The notes under the pieces: generated by a model | Told to the model about the DNA's origin: nothing | Databases searched by the model: none | Seen by the model: only the letters and a program-made list of their open reading frames with translations | Program-made: the position numbers and the translations under genes | Origin: Bisporella sp. PMI_857 | Taxonomy: Eukaryota; Ascomycota; Leotiomycetes; Helotiales; Helotiaceae | Assembly: GCA_021307315.1 (NCBI GenBank) | Contig: JAJSPD010000013.1 | Span: forward strand, 620,001-684,000 | Direction of reading: 5' to 3' | Length of the DNA: 64,000 nucleotides | Shown: piece by piece, positions 34,301 through 47,109 of the stretch | How positions within the stretch are numbered: the first letter of the stretch is position 1 | Layout of the letters: each line of letters starts with the position of its first letter

Positions 34301-35407
34301 TCTTGAAATGTTCCTTGTCTGCACATGATTTAATCTCTGAAGTCCGAAGGGGGTGTACATTCGCTCTCAATGCTACATCCCATAAGGGCCAACTGTCGAA
34401 GACATGTAAAACATTGTCTCCAATCAATATAGATGAGGTTGCATCCGATAAGAAGATACCGTAAAGGATATCAGGGCTGGGCCATGGTGGTCTCTGCACG
34501 TCTCGCGAAGTCAATTCATAGGTTGTTCAAAACTCTAACGACGAGGCTCGTAGTAAAGGTCCCCCCGTAACACATGAAACATATGCAGAACGTTCAAACA
34601 AGCGGTTTCCGCAGCAAGGTAACAACGTGGTATATGCAGGCTCTAAGCAACTATGCAAGGCACCATATTTCATGGTTCGCGAAGGATTTGAGATGCAGCC
34701 ACCAAGCACCACAGATAACGATATGCCATGAACGCTATGGCTCGGCTGAGAGATCACACTCTCCACCTCTTATATATGACTTGAAATTCTTGGGGGTCTG
34801 AGGTATCAATGGGAATCAGTGTCATTACGTGTTTATCATGAAGCTCGTTCATCGAGGCTATCTCAGCCGTGGCGGGTATTCAATGCCAATCGCGCTATCG
34901 AGCGAAAATACCTTTCTCAATAAGCATTTGCTGTAGTAACGAGAAGATAGAACAAGGTATGTTTCGTAGCATAGCCTTCTCAGTGGAGCGCACGTGTGAC
35001 ATAGAATTCCACCTGCATCGGAACATTATGGGTGGACAGCCTATTATTAGACATTAAAAAGACCTACGGCTGTGCCCCTGATCGTAGGGAACTAGGCTAC
35101 ACTGGTAATCCTTTGAATATCCTGGTGGAGAAAGTTCATGTCTGGAGAAGCCATGCCAACGATATTTGGTATCGAGAAAACGTATTGTTGAAGGAATTAA
35201 TAGCCTGCCGAGTAAAGTAAGGAATGCTACTCTTCACTCACTATCACATGGTGGCCCACTCACCACCTTTGCTTGCTTTCGAGCAGAATCAAGCAAGCCC
35301 TCTGATATCTTTAGGATGTCTAGGAGACAGCCGGAGAAAAAATCAAGGTAGCTAGGGGCGATTGGAGAATGAATCCGATAAAATGTGCGTCCCATTTCTC
35401 TGACTCG
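31384..35407. promoter_or_regulatory. 4-kb upstream region of the zinc-finger gene, with decayed coding-like fragments
   Basis: Directly upstream of 31383 lies a TATATAA-like stretch (about 31418-31424) on the gene's strand. The first 2 kb carry no frame of note and probably belong to the regulator's promoter and leader. Between about 33.7 and 34.8 kb minus-strand frames (34230-34514, reading RPPWPSPDILYGIFLSD; 33730-33948) look protein-like but could not be joined into a gene. A TATAAA occurs at 33601. Confidence 0.35.
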
Positions 35408-36861
35408 TTATTCAATGGTTGACTGGTCAAGCCCGTCGCCCTCAAGAACTCTATATCAAAGTCAGGAAAATCAGTAGAGGAGGGCAGGTCCAATGCTTAC
35501 GAATAACGCTTCACCAACACCCCTTCGCCGCCGTTTTCCATATCGATGTTGTATATGTAGAAACCTCCATCATTAGTCACTACCATGACTTGGGGACTGC
35601 TGCTGCTCATCGCTACCACACTTCGAAGAGAACCTCCCATGGAATTGAGACCTGTACCGCCTTTAGGCAGTTTGATATATGCAAAGTCTCTCATAGGTTC
35701 CCATATTTCTGTCACAGATTGTGGTAGATAGCCACCAACAACTCCTGCAACACGATTGCCCATCATCTGTGATGATCTTCTGAGCATGCTTCCGAGTGTG
35801 CCACTAGATTTACGCGATGTAGGAGCTGGTGGTTCTACGATCTCGCTTCCTGGAGAAGTCCCACTGGTGGGAGACTCAGCATTGCTATCGTAACTCATAG
35901 AACGACCTCTCCTATTATTTGGCGGCCTATTCTGTTCTAAGGTGGCTACAGTTGGAGGGGCGAGCCGGAATATATGCACTGTATCGGTGGTAGAGGAGAC
36001 ACATAGCAAAGTCGAGTTGAGATTGAAGGACATGCTGTAAATGGTGGTAGGGTACGATCCTCTTCGGAATTGATACAGTTTGCTTCCACTGGGAATAGCG
36101 AATACTCTAATGATAGTTCCTGTTTCCGAAGCTGTAGCTAGTAGTGTGCCATCGTTGTTCAAAGCAATACAAGACAGGGGAGAACGATGAGCCTCAATCA
36201 CATTTTGGGCTGAGCAAGTCAAGGTATCAAAAAGAAGTACCTCGCCAGACGTTGGTGCGACATATGTTGAGAGCGGCGGTGCGTGTGCTGGGCGCTTGTC
36301 TCCCGCGTCCTCCCGAGGTTTGGGCATTGGATAGGCAAGAAAGCATTTCTCTGGAGAAGAGTCTGGGGAAGCATTTGCAGCTAGAGCACAAATGGCATTG
36401 GGATTGGGTGAGGTCGCAATCGTGTACAAGAGCGTCATGTTCGCAATGTCATAGAGATAGATTTCCTCCTCAAGCACCACAGCAAGTCTTTTGCGGTTGA
36501 GCCTGACAGCAAGAACGGCCGAAGGAAAGGTGAGCTCACATATAATGGAAGATCGCTGCCACTAGAATCAGCGGCGAAACCCCTCCATATCCTGAGCAAT
36601 CCATACCTTTGTGTTTTGTATTACTAGGTGTCGTGGCGACAGTATAAGTGCGACCAAGGATGTGGAGAAGAGCATTTCTATAAGCGCCACGTTTCCATCG
36701 TCACTGCTAAATATTTTCGAGTAGGGTTCAGTGTGGTATATTCGAAATCCTTTAGAGGTTCCTTTCATTCTTAGCTATTAGACGCCACACTAATGCAAGA
36801 TTATCTTACCGACAGCTAAGCAGCTATAGTCCTGATTAAATGTTACAAAGTTCATGGCCAT
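35408..36861 (-). CDS. ATG18: Atg18/WIPI beta-propeller (PROPPIN)
   Basis: Four exons: 36861-36810, 36761-36607, 36555-35501 and 35450-35408, 434 residues. The start [23 protein letters not shown] is the standard first blade. The phosphoinositide-binding motif FRRG (residues 232-235, in [10 protein letters not shown]) and the flanking [13 protein letters not shown] blade are intact. A long Ser-rich 6CD-type loop follows (about 265-330). The last exon is only 43 bp: unspliced, the frame would stop at VKRYS, while splicing at 35500/35451 gives [18 protein letters not shown], as in relatives. The protein binds PI3P and PI(3,5)P2 with Atg2 at the phagophore and at vacuoles. It is divergent from PPM2. 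Confidence 0.95.
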
Positions 36862-37331
36862 TTTGCAGGTCAGCTTTCCTGATTCACATATGCTGCGAAG
36901 GAGGGTAAAGCCTCTTTGAGAGAAGCCTGCTGGGGCCGATCTTGAGTGTCACCAAGAAACCGAGCAGTCGCGTCTGAGGTGGTATTTCATGAGAAGCTGC
37001 ACCAAGATTCAAATTATCTTTTGGCACTACAGTGGAGTGCTGGTGACCAAATACAGAGCAATAGCTTTGGTTGAACGAAGAGAGTGTGGGGAGGAATGGA
37101 GGTGTTGTTTATCTTCATCTCATGTCTTGGCAAAAACGCTCGGACCCAACCTTAATTTGGGACATTGAAATATTTGGTAGTGGGTCTTCAAAAATCAAAG
37201 ACCACAAACTAAATATTATTGGAATCCATACATTCAAATAAAGAGCGAACGTCATTTCCTGCATATTGTGGTCCACGTCGTGATAGAATTCATACCAATA
37301 AATAAATTCTGCCTGGCTATATTCTTTCAGA
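36862..37331. promoter_or_regulatory. divergent promoter of ATG18 and PPM2
   Basis: 470 bp between the two start codons on opposite strands. No further coding exon is seen. Both genes must take their proximal control elements from this interval. Confidence 0.6.
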
Positions 37332-40300
37332 ATGAGACAGCCTCAACCACTCAAGCGAGCTCTTCCCAAAGGAAAGTCCCAGTTACAGGATGATTCAATT
37401 ATGGGGGTAAGCAGATGTTGCTTTGTATTCGTAGTATATAATTTCTAACTTAGAAATAAGACCAATAGTAGTAGTATTGTATCTAAAAGAAGCGTGGAGC
37501 GTTTATACTTCCCGGATGAACCGCACTTCTTCCGTTATTTTGTGAAAAAGCCACAGAGGAGATCTCCTCTTATCAACCGTGGCTATTGGCTTAGAATGAA
37601 GGCTGTGGATGTTGTTATTCGCGAGTTCATAGAAAGTCCTTCACCAAAGCAGAAAATTGTGATTAATTTAGGTTGTGGATAGTAAGTCTGAATATCAAGA
37701 TTTTGAATCCACCTACTCACAGCAGCAAGCGATCCTCTGCCGTGGCAATGCCTTACTAGATATCCAGCCAGTAAGAGCGTTAAATTTATCGATATTGACT
37801 ACCGAGAATTGATGATCAAGAAACGAGATGTAGTTCAGAACACAGCTGAGTATGTACAGCTACCTTGCCTCTCTTGATCCCCCAGCAGCGCAATATGTCG
37901 CAAGAGGTCTTCCAACTAAAGTGCCTTAAAGCTGATTTCCCACACAGGCTTCATTCATTCTTCAGCAATGCCGAAAGCTTACAAGAAGGCGATATACTGT
38001 TTACAAGTGATCAGTATGTACAATTGGGCTGTGACCTAAGAAACATTCCAGAGCTTAACCAAGCATTGGCATCAGTGATTGATCTCGAAAACTCTCTGAT
38101 TCTTCTCACTGCAGAAGTGTCAATTACATATAGTAAGTGATTCCCGGCGGGTAGGTGATCTCGTATTCAAGCTCGATCTGCTTCAATCCATCTGAGACGC
38201 CGATTACATTCTCCTCAAGCTGAGCCCTGGATATCCTAAATTTTCCCTCCTCAGGTGATCTTAACTGACCTGTGACCCAGTGAAACTTGAAGAGTCTGAT
38301 GCATTGATCAAATGGGCAAGCACGCTGCCACAAGGTTTGTTTTCGGGTTGCAACAAGGGTTCTTGACTAACTCCAACCTAGCCCGCTTTTGCCTTTTGGA
38401 GCAGATCCTCCCGGACGGTATAGATCATCCGTACGTATTCCAAGAGCTTGGACTTAGAGGCTTTAGATAGAAGCCATGCTTACTGCCCCTTTAATCGGGA
38501 GCATGGCTGCTTCGGAGCTTGCTCTCCGTAGAAAAAAACTAATACGATATTTGTACACAGGTTTGCTCAGACCATGATGGCACATTTTCGAAAATTGCAA
38601 ACGCCTTTAGGAGCTGTTGAGAGGTATCCTACCACAGCTTCACAAGAAAATCGATTCAAAACTTTGGGGTGGGTTAACGTTTCAGCAAGAAACTTATGGA
38701 ACTTGTGGAACTCGTCAGATTTCGTTACCTCAGAAGATCGTCTGTCATTAAATGTTGAACCATTTGATGAGTGGGAAGAATTTGCAATTTTTGGGAGCCA
38801 TTATTTTCTACTAACTGCAAATAACACTTACGATGCACCTCAACCAGCAATAATTCCTACTTTGGATACAAATGGGTACCCTCATTCAGTTTTCTGTTCT
38901 TCACGGGTAAGAGTGGTGCATTCAGAAAATCCCAAAGGACACGGGCTTCGAAGGTTTGGGGCTGCACTGCCGATCAGTATATCGAGGCGGACGATCGATG
39001 CAATTGGTATTTTCGGTGGAACGGGGTCAACTACCAGAGTCAATTCTTATGATTTGTATTCTACAAATCTTGAAGACTTGCCAATAACTCAAAGCAGCCA
39101 TTGCAATGTCCCACCTCCACGAATGTGTCATACAATCACAGACCTTGGAGATGCTGGGGAACTGCTCGTTGGTGGTCGAACATCTCCAGACAATGCTTTG
39201 GCGGATAGTTGGGTTCATCATAAGTACCTAAATACCTGGGAACGCGTGGATGACCTCCCTCAACCCCGATATCGCCATTCCACAGTATGTGTCGGCCATG
39301 GTTGTGTTTTAGTCTCTCCTGGTCGAAGCAACTCAAATACTATCGAAAGCGAGTTCTGGTTGTGGAGTCGTAGCCGTGGTTGGAACATGTGTACCGTTGA
39401 GGGACATAGGCCTTCTGCTGCATATGGTTCCACATTCTTCAAACTGTCTGATACTTCAGATTGCTCAGCACGTGGCATCTTGGCTGGAGGAATTTCCCAT
39501 GAAGCCATTTTGAAAACTAGTGTTTGGCTATGGGAGTTGTACAATTCACAAGGGACGGTATGTAGTTCCCACTAGACTTGACCGGATGAGGCTTCCATTT
39601 CGTATTGTTGCATTTTGCTAAACGAGTATAGAAACCTTTTCTAAGGTTCGCAAGATTACAAGAGAAGCCTAAAGGTAACCAGATACACACAAGCATAGCT
39701 CGCTTCGGTGCAACCGCAATCAATCATAGTGGCGAAAACTATGTTATTGGTGGAATTGTCAAGAATGATATACTCAATGAAGCCCATGAGATCTGCGTGT
39801 TCGAGCTTGATACATCTGATTCCAGTACGGGATTTTCCATTTCTGTGGGAGCTGCGGCTGTGGCGCCGCGGCCCCTCTTGGTATTTTGCTCTGTCCTTTT
39901 GCTCGACTGACACTGCTAATGAAAATTGTTAGATCGGAACTTCCGTCTACTCGGATGGGCACTCTTTGCTGATTATGGGAGGCTCAGCAGTATGCTTTTC
40001 CTTTGGGACATTCTGGAATAAAGGTTGCTACACGATATTCAGGGCAGATACAGAAGTCTTCAATGGTGACAAACCCACTAAACCAGTGTGGCGATATAAA
40101 GGAACATCAAATCTTGATAAGGTCTCTCGGATCGCTAATGACTCCTCATCTCAGAAATTATCGGGGCATGCAGTAGCTCCTGTGCCGCGAGTAACTGTGC
40201 AATCTACAGAAGACTTTAGTCGAATCCTGGCATCCAACAAACCTGTCATTCTTGAGGGACTGAAGCTCGGTTCTTGTATAGAAAAATGGAAACCAAGCTA

Positions 40301-41118
40301 TCTCAAAGAAAAGATCGGATCAACTCGTGAGGTTAGTTATGCGACAGGGATATCGTCTACCTTGTGACTAACGGGCTTAGGTCGTGGTGCATCAAGCTTC
40401 AGAAGAGCACATGAGCTTCACAGCAAAGAACTTCCAGTATTCCACAAAGTCGTTTGGAGACTTTATTGATCAGACTGAGGATGGGGCAAAACTCTACCTT
40501 CGTTCATTGTCATCAAACAATCCCTCGGAAAGTCCTGCCAATGTTGCAACCGACTTTCCTACAATCGCACCAGACTTCCAACTGCCACCTGAGTTGAATG
40601 TTATCAATCAGGGGTTTCACAGCTCAGTTCTCCGCATATCTGGGCCAGTCAATATGTGGCTTCATTATGATGTAATGTCCAATGTTCTATGTCAGATACA
40701 AGGAACTAAAAGGCTTCTTCTGTTTCCACCCTATGACGTCGAGGCATTCAATTTTGAACCTGGAGCTTCAAGCTCAGATATTAATGCTTTCGAGAAGCTT
40801 CGGGATGGTGGCCTGTCTGGCACTCACCCTCACGAAGCCATTTTATCATCCAGCGATGTTCTCTTCCTGCCTCAACTATGGGTTCACACCGCTTCCCCCA
40901 TCTCGGGCATTAGTATTGCTATCAACGTGTTCTTTCGTGGTTTACAGCCATCCCGTTACGCAGCAGGAAAGGATGTCTACGGTAACCGGGACCTTCAGGC
41001 ATATGAGAAAGGGAGACAGGATATTAGCAAGGTTATTAAGTCATTTGAAGGTCTGCCTCCTGAAGTCCGTCAGTTCTACCTCACTCGATTGGCTCAAGAG
41101 CTCAACTTAGCCCCCTAG
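37332..41118 (+). CDS. PPM2: tRNA wybutosine-synthesising protein 4 (LCM methyltransferase-Kelch-JmjC)
   Basis: Ten exons: 37332-37406, 37461-37681, 37730-37849, 37948-38132, 38281-38334, 38382-38430, 38561-39557, 39632-39880, 39933-40331 and 40381-41118, phases closing to 1028 residues. The leucine-carboxyl-methyltransferase domain comes first ([16 protein letters not shown] loop INLGCGYDPLPWQ, RSDQY-like [15 protein letters not shown]). Kelch-type repeats follow ([40 protein letters not shown]). The C-terminal cupin/JmjC domain keeps the iron ligands H878, D880 (NMWLHYDV) and H952 (LPQLWVHTA). By family knowledge the enzyme methylates and methoxycarbonylates yW at position 37 of tRNA-Phe. 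It is divergent from ATG18. Confidence 0.95.
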
Positions 41119-42068
41119 ACAGAAATGTTCATGAAATTTGTTGCACGTCGGACGGGAGAGCGGGACCGACAAATCTCGAAATGTGAAATTATAGAACAGC
41201 CAGAAGTATAGATGTTGTGATATTGATCAGGACGGCCGTGTCCTGTAGGACAGAGCATGTAAAGACGCCCACTTATTGGCCAGTCCCGCAACTGATGGTT
41301 GGTTGACATGCGGCATATGCCCTGAGCCTCACGGATCATTCTAAGTCCCTCTGACTAAGTAGTCAATTTGCTGCAGAGACCTTCGAAAACGTTTAAAAAT
41401 GTAAAGAATAATTCTACTATCACCCTAGATGTAGCCGGCCCACGGCCCGCCATTCCTGCCCTGTGCTGGGAGAACTTCGGCTGAACCTTTCTGGGGATGC
41501 ACAATTTCTCAGAGAAGCCTTTTTTGTCATGTGAGCCTCGTGAGCTGAATGCACAGATTATCTTGGCTCATCATACGGACAGATTTAAACAGTCACAGCT
41601 AGGGCAATATGACCCTCATTGCCGGTTAAAATTCGGCAACGGCCCTTTTTTCGCTGAATGTGTGAATGACGTCTCCTCGCTTGATCTTCGCGGTGAAGCA
41701 CTTAGACTCCATAGTTGGCTGGCTCCCTTCCGGGTCTCCACTTTTCACCCCGATCCAGCTCAAATTGGTATTGATATGCCCGGGGCATTTTCATTCGTTC
41801 GTTTCTCTTCAATCGCTATCAATATAGCCTCAGGATGGACACAACATCGGATTCAATGCGAGGTATGTGACTAAACTCAGCATATGCTGGGTTTGGTGTT
41901 ACAGTACTTATAAATCTGACATATCAGAGTAGTGTACTCGTCTTCAAAAAGTCGGTCATATATTGTCCGATTCCTCCAGCTTTGGAAGATTAAACTGGCA
42001 TTATATCGACCTTCCATCTGCGGGTGTTCAATTTCATACTGTCTTGATAACAACCATCATATACCGCG
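41119..42068. other. gap between PPM2 and the Bsc6-like gene
   Basis: 950 bp with the PPM2 3' UTR and the next gene's promoter. A 125-codon ATG frame at 41497-41874 has no recognised domain and is not called. A single copy of the TTTGTTGCACGTCG motif (41137-41150) lies 19 bp past the PPM2 stop. Confidence 0.4.
41137..41150 (+). repeat. isolated copy of the TTTGTTGCA core motif
   Basis: TTTGTTGCACGTCG matches the core of the array at 47.4-50.9 kb, in the same orientation. It lies within the presumed PPM2 3' UTR. The wider downstream block (GATC) is not kept, so this may be coincidence. Confidence 0.4.
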
Positions 42069-43989
42069 ATGACATCCGAAAAGAATCTGAAGTTAGAAGA
42101 TGTCTTCCAAGAGCAAACACCTGAAGACAATATCAATTCTTCCCCAATTGTAGGACAGAAAATTTCTGTGGAAAGTGGGATGGACACCCAAGAGAAAATT
42201 GAGAGCCCAAAGCCTTTGGAAGCAGGCCTTGAACGATGGAATAACCCCAGAATCAATATCTACCGATATTTATCGGTGAACTTCAGTATGCTTGTGTTGG
42301 GAATGAATGATGCAGCTTATGGTGCTCTGATTCCGTAGGTTCTCTATGACGCAGGAAATTCTTAAGCCTCTCTGACCCACTATCAGATACTTGGAGACAT
42401 ATTATGGTATCAGCTATACTGTCGTCTCTCTCTTATTTCTTTCCCCTTTTTTGGGTTATACAGGCGCGGCTTTCCTGAATAATAAGATACATGTCCGTTT
42501 TGGACAGAGAGGTGTTGCTGTAAGCAAGCATATCCATCTAAAATCTAATGTTTCTTCTGATTCCCTTTTCTCTACGAGATAATACTTATAGACCAAAGCA
42601 TTGGGAAGACTCTCTATCTTGGACAAGCGCTAACTTGGTCATTTAGGTCATCACACCGCTCTGTAAAATACTATCCTATACCGTGACTTGCGTCCACCCG
42701 CCTTATCCAGTGTTACCAATCGTCTTCGTCATCACCGGCTTTGGAAATGGTCTTTTGGTATGTGCTACTAATCCTTGCTATCTCTGAAAACAATCTCTAG
42801 GTAGATTTCAACATAAGGCTCCTATGGAAACTGCCAACTTCCCTGGACCTAAATCTTGACTGACACTCTATGTAGGATGCAGGGTGGAATGCATGGGTAG
42901 GCAATATGCAAAACGCGAACGAACTGCTAGGTTTCATACATGGTGCATACGGTTTGGGAGCGACCATTTCTCCCCTGATCGCGACAAGCATGGTTGCCAA
43001 AGGCAATTTGCAGTGGTACACATTCTACTACGTCATGGTATGATCACTTGTCTTCCCCATCGATGAATCACCAACTTGCGCATAACTCTGACACGTCTAT
43101 AGCTGGGTCTAGCCGTAGTAGAGCTCATAATATGTGTTGCCACGTTCAAAGATGCATCAGGAGCCAAGTATCGAGCTGCAAACATTCAGACGGATTCCCC
43201 CGCGGGACACTCTCGGACCAAGGAGTCATTACTGAATCCCATAACATGGATATGTGCTATTTTCCTGCTCTGTTATGTGGGGGTTGAGGTCGCTGTAAGT
43301 GCTCTCAAAATTTATCCTGATCTGACTATCTATCAATATTTAATATTCAAATCCTAATCTCAGCAACCGCTAATCTAATTCTTAATTAGCTGGGTGGCTG
43401 GCTCGTAACCTTCATGATAAATGTACGAGACGGTGGCCTCTTCCCTTCCGGCATGGTCGTGACAGGATTCTGGCTAGGCTTAACAATAGGCCGTGTGATT
43501 CTCGGTTTCGTTACCGGCCGCATCGGTGAAAAACTCGCCATAACCGCCTATCTTCTCATCAGCATCGCGTTCGAGCTCTGCTTCTGGCTGATCCCCTCCT
43601 TCATCTCCTCCGCAGTTTTTGCTGCCTGGCTCGGCTTCTTCCTGGGGCCTCTCTTTCCAGCGGTCATCGTCGTAGCCACGAAACTGCTTCCCAAACACAT
43701 CCATGTCTCTGCCATAGGCTTCGCGTGTGCCTTTGGCGGAGGCGGAGCGGCTTTGTTTCCCTTTGCGGTGGGAGCGATTGCGGAGGCGAAAGGTGTGCAG
43801 GTGTTGCAGCCGTTTGCGCTCGCATTGTTGGTGGCATTGGTCGGGTTGTGGTGTTTGTTACCAGGAGGCTTCAGTAAAAAGGGCTTAGAGGAGACACAGC
43901 GGGCAAGAGAGGAGGGACGGTCAGTCAGGGTGGAAGAGGGAAGGATGATGTGGGTCGGGAAGTTGAGGGCAAAGATAGGTATTGCGTAG
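42069..43989 (+). CDS. MFS transporter, Bsc6-like
   Basis: Six exons: 42069-42334, 42387-42519, 42647-42757, 42876-43037, 43103-43294 and 43390-43989, 487 residues. A polar 70-residue N-terminus leads into NPRINIYRYLSVNFSMLVLGMNDAAYGALIPYLETYY, a landmark of the fungal Bsc6/YOL137W-type family. The usual 12-helix layout follows (HVRFGQRGVAVITPL, GFGNGLLDAGWNAWVGNM, GLTIGRVILGFVTGRIGEK) and a charged C-terminal tail. The substrate of the family is not established. Membrane location is near certain; I do not see a linked pathway gene. Confidence 0.88.
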
Positions 43990-44886
43990 ATCTGAGACCG
44001 TCACTAGAGATGGCATTTTAGCACATGGAGTAGGAGCAGATCCCAGTGCGTATTGACCATGTCTTATGTATACATATAATAGATAGCCTTGGGCTTCGGA
44101 AGTTACTAATAGTCAAGAAACTAAGCAGCTATGTAAAATGAGGTTGCTTCGAGTAAACAATTCATAGACCGGATTTCAAAGAGCTAACAGACAATCATGG
44201 ACTGGATTAACCCAGGGGCCTAGAGGAATTTGTTAAACAGACGAAAGAAATACCACGCGGAAAGGAGCGACATCCCAAAGAGCAAACAAAGAAACAAACA
44301 TATATCTGCGTTGGATGAAGGGTTGAAAAGCACTACTAACTTAGGCAGCCGACGCATTCGGGCTCGGGTATAGGAGACGGATTTAGTCCGCTTCCTGTTG
44401 ATCGCATTACTTTGCCTATAGGTAAGGTAGATCAAGCACTATACATTGCTTGTGGCACGGCTGCAGTCACTTTCTGGTGCCTTGACGTCCGAAACTGAGG
44501 AAAGATATTGCACCACTTCAGTGTTCCTCTTCTCATCTGCCAAAAGGTCATCTCTTCAATTGATCTGGCACCCTGCTTTAATGTCCCTTAGGTCCCGTTC
44601 GAAAGCCTTCACAAGTCGTACTTTGCCAATACTCATCAAAATTAAGAATTATTCTCAAGACGAAGTTAAACCAATCCTACGTCTCAGAAATTTGAGGCAT
44701 ATAGTAGTTTTGGCTATAAACTTCCCCTCTAATGTAGAATGGGCTAGAAATATTCGCCATCTAGGATCTCTTTGCCAGCGCAAATGCTTCTTCCCGGTGA
44801 TATAATCTAGCACCACACCTTATGATCATTCGGTATGCTACAACTTGTACCCATACACCATGTCCCAGAGCAGACCGAGAGACTTC
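43990..44886. other. convergent gap between the Bsc6-like and UPF0303 genes
   Basis: 897 bp between two stop codons on opposite strands. It should contain both 3' UTRs. No supported gene; a 119-codon frame at 44446-44805 has no domain. Confidence 0.4.
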
Positions 44887-45466
44887 TCAATAGTACAGCT
44901 CCCGGATAGTCTCAACAATCACAGCATGATCCTCATCCTGCTTCAGGCCACTCACAACCACCACGGCCACGACACCCTCAACGCCCGTAACTCGGATGGG
45001 GATGCCACCGCCGTGAATCGCATATTCGCCAGCGCTCTCCCCAAGCCCGTACTTATCGCGGAACGCCAGCTCATCGCCGTTAAACTTGCAACTCATATAC
45101 CACGTACTGACGCCCCACCGCAGCACCGTCTTGCGCTTGCGCGCCACCCATATATCGTTATCCGGCATGATGCCCGAGTGCGTGCACGCGTGGAAGAGCG
45201 TCTGGTTCTGGTTGGCGAGCGCGATGTTGATCACTACAGACTGCGGGAACTGGATCAGCCGCTCGCGCAGCGCGGAGCCCAAGTCCCAGGCCTCCTGGAC
45301 GGTGAAGCGCTCGAAGGTCAGGGAGGCGTCGCTGCGGGCTATGGCTTCGAGCTGCGGCGGGGTGTTAGATGTTTGTCGTCAATGTGTTGGGATGCGGCCG
45401 AAGAAAACTCACATCTCTTGGTGGGGCTTGGATTGGCCGCGGGGAGGGCGTTGTCCTTTCGCTCAT
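44887..45466 (-). CDS. UPF0303 family protein (haem-degrading/HbpS-like fold, YBR137W type)
   Basis: Two exons, 45466-45413 and 45351-44887 (61-bp intron, donor GTGAGT, acceptor CCGCAG), 172 residues. Family hallmarks are in order: FERFTVQEAWDLGSALRERL, PQSVVINIALANQNQTLFHA, GIMPDNDIWVARKRKTVLRWG, the EYAIHGGGIPIRV loop, and VVSGLKQDEDHAVIVETI at the end. Pfam places this group with haem-degrading/GlcG-like domains; yeast Ybr137w is cytosolic and linked to tail-anchored protein handling, so no enzymatic role should be assumed. The first exon is short and Pro-rich, as in relatives. Confidence 0.9.
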
Positions 45467-46869
45467 TTTCCTTTCCTGTTCCGCTTTCTGTAGAGAATGT
45501 TTATTTCCTTATCTCTCCCAAGATCCTTCGCAGCTCGTCTACAATCTGGGCAGCAAAGATCTTTTGTAGAGATTGATATTTGGGTTTGGGCTTGTTTGCT
45601 TTGCTTGTAATCTGCCGTTTGTGAATGCCAAATGCAGCTTTCCACACAATCAAGTGGTGGAATTTCCAGGTTTTTGGGCGACGGCTTCTCAATTACACAG
45701 CGTAATCAAGAAGGATGGCGATGGATAGCCCCTCACGCATTCTGAGTCTTTCTTCCGTATTTCTTGGGCTGCCCCACTTCTCGACGTCAGTAAGTTAGGT
45801 AAGAACGCAACTAGATATTTGTGCTGCAGCACATGAGTCGGAAGAAACCCATATTTTATATCTAGCTGCTGGCATCGCATCTACGGGAAATTTGTCACCG
45901 AGCATTTCTCAGCTGAGAGGACTGCTAATCGAGCTTCGGGTTATTCGATTATTGAGAGCGCCGAGAACAAATGTGCTCGAAATGAGGTTATGGACGATGG
46001 TTGTATAGAAGTAAAGATTTTCATTACGTCCCGCCTTTCTACATCCTGAATTTAGTTAAATATTAAATACGTTCTAAGGCTGCTGATTAATTATCATCAT
46101 CATCGCTGTCTCCTTCGCAACCTTCAATAGCGGTGGCCTTTCTAAGATGGGCAATCATTGGTCTACCATCATCAGAGACAAGCGGGTAAACTTAGGGATT
46201 CGTACTTCAAATCACCTATTTCTTTGCTGATAGATTTGCCAACAACATCAACTACTGAGCAGGTGCACTTAAAAAGCGAGGAGTTGTGTTTATATCTATA
46301 GCAAGTTTACTGTATGCGTAAGCCGGGGATACAAATGCGTTAAGAATCTCTACGGTTGATGGGAGTAGTATATTGAATGAGTGCTACATAATTGGGCGTT
46401 TAGTGCACAATTGTGTAGTAAGTATGCTAGAACTTCTCTCTTTAATTAGCATTTTCTCAAGATCCAAGTCCAAAGCATGGTGATAAAGGGATACGGAAAC
46501 AAAGGCTTTGGCAAATGCTTTGCTGGTAACCAACCACCTCTGACATGTGCTAAAATCTACAGTACTTCAATCTCTAAATGACGTCAGTACAAATTGCTCT
46601 CTTATCGTTCTAGCACGTAGTTAGCAACATGAGATTCGGGAAGCTATGCGTCCACAACTCAGCGCAGGGCTGTCACGGTGGCAGATAGTATCGTGCTTCT
46701 CGCTCTTCCTATCCCTGCAACGAATAGGATCTCCTCATTCAATGAGACAAAGGCGTCTAGAAAGGACCTGAATGTTTCAATTCAGCCTTGTGGCCACACG
46801 CCCGGCACTCCGAAAGCCCCACGGCAGAGGTACACTAATCAAACAGTCCAAATTACAAACTCTACCACC

Positions 46870-46898
46870 CACCACCACCACCACCACCACCACCACCA
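46870..46898 (+). repeat. CAC trinucleotide microsatellite
   Basis: Nine to ten uninterrupted CAC units. It would read as poly-His in one frame, but the frame around it has no ATG start and is not called as a gene. Confidence 0.9.
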
Positions 46899-47090
46899 AA
46901 TAGAATCAGAGAAAAACAAATCAAACCCCAGGAACTTTGAACCAGCTGGCAATCCTAACAGGAGAAATATGCGAGGTGCATGTGAAGGCCAAGCCACGAG
47001 GTGGCTTCCACGGCTGTCTCAGGTTCTCGAACGTGGATGCCGCGTGACGGGTCTAGACGCAGGATCGGCGAGATGGGCGACGATCAACTG

Positions 47091-47109
47091 AAATCAGACA
47101 TGCAACAAA
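47091..47109 (-). repeat. inverted copy of the TTTGTTGCA core motif
   Basis: On the minus strand this reads TTTGTTGCATGTCTGATTT, matching the array copy at 50421 at its first 15 bases, with GATC a few bases further on (47085-47082), as in the array copies. It is the only clear reverse-oriented copy and lies about 320 bp before the first forward copy. Confidence 0.6.

Noticed and set aside
46678..47091. 137-codon frame with a poly-His run
   Set aside because: It begins at GTG, not ATG, and the His run is just the CAC microsatellite.
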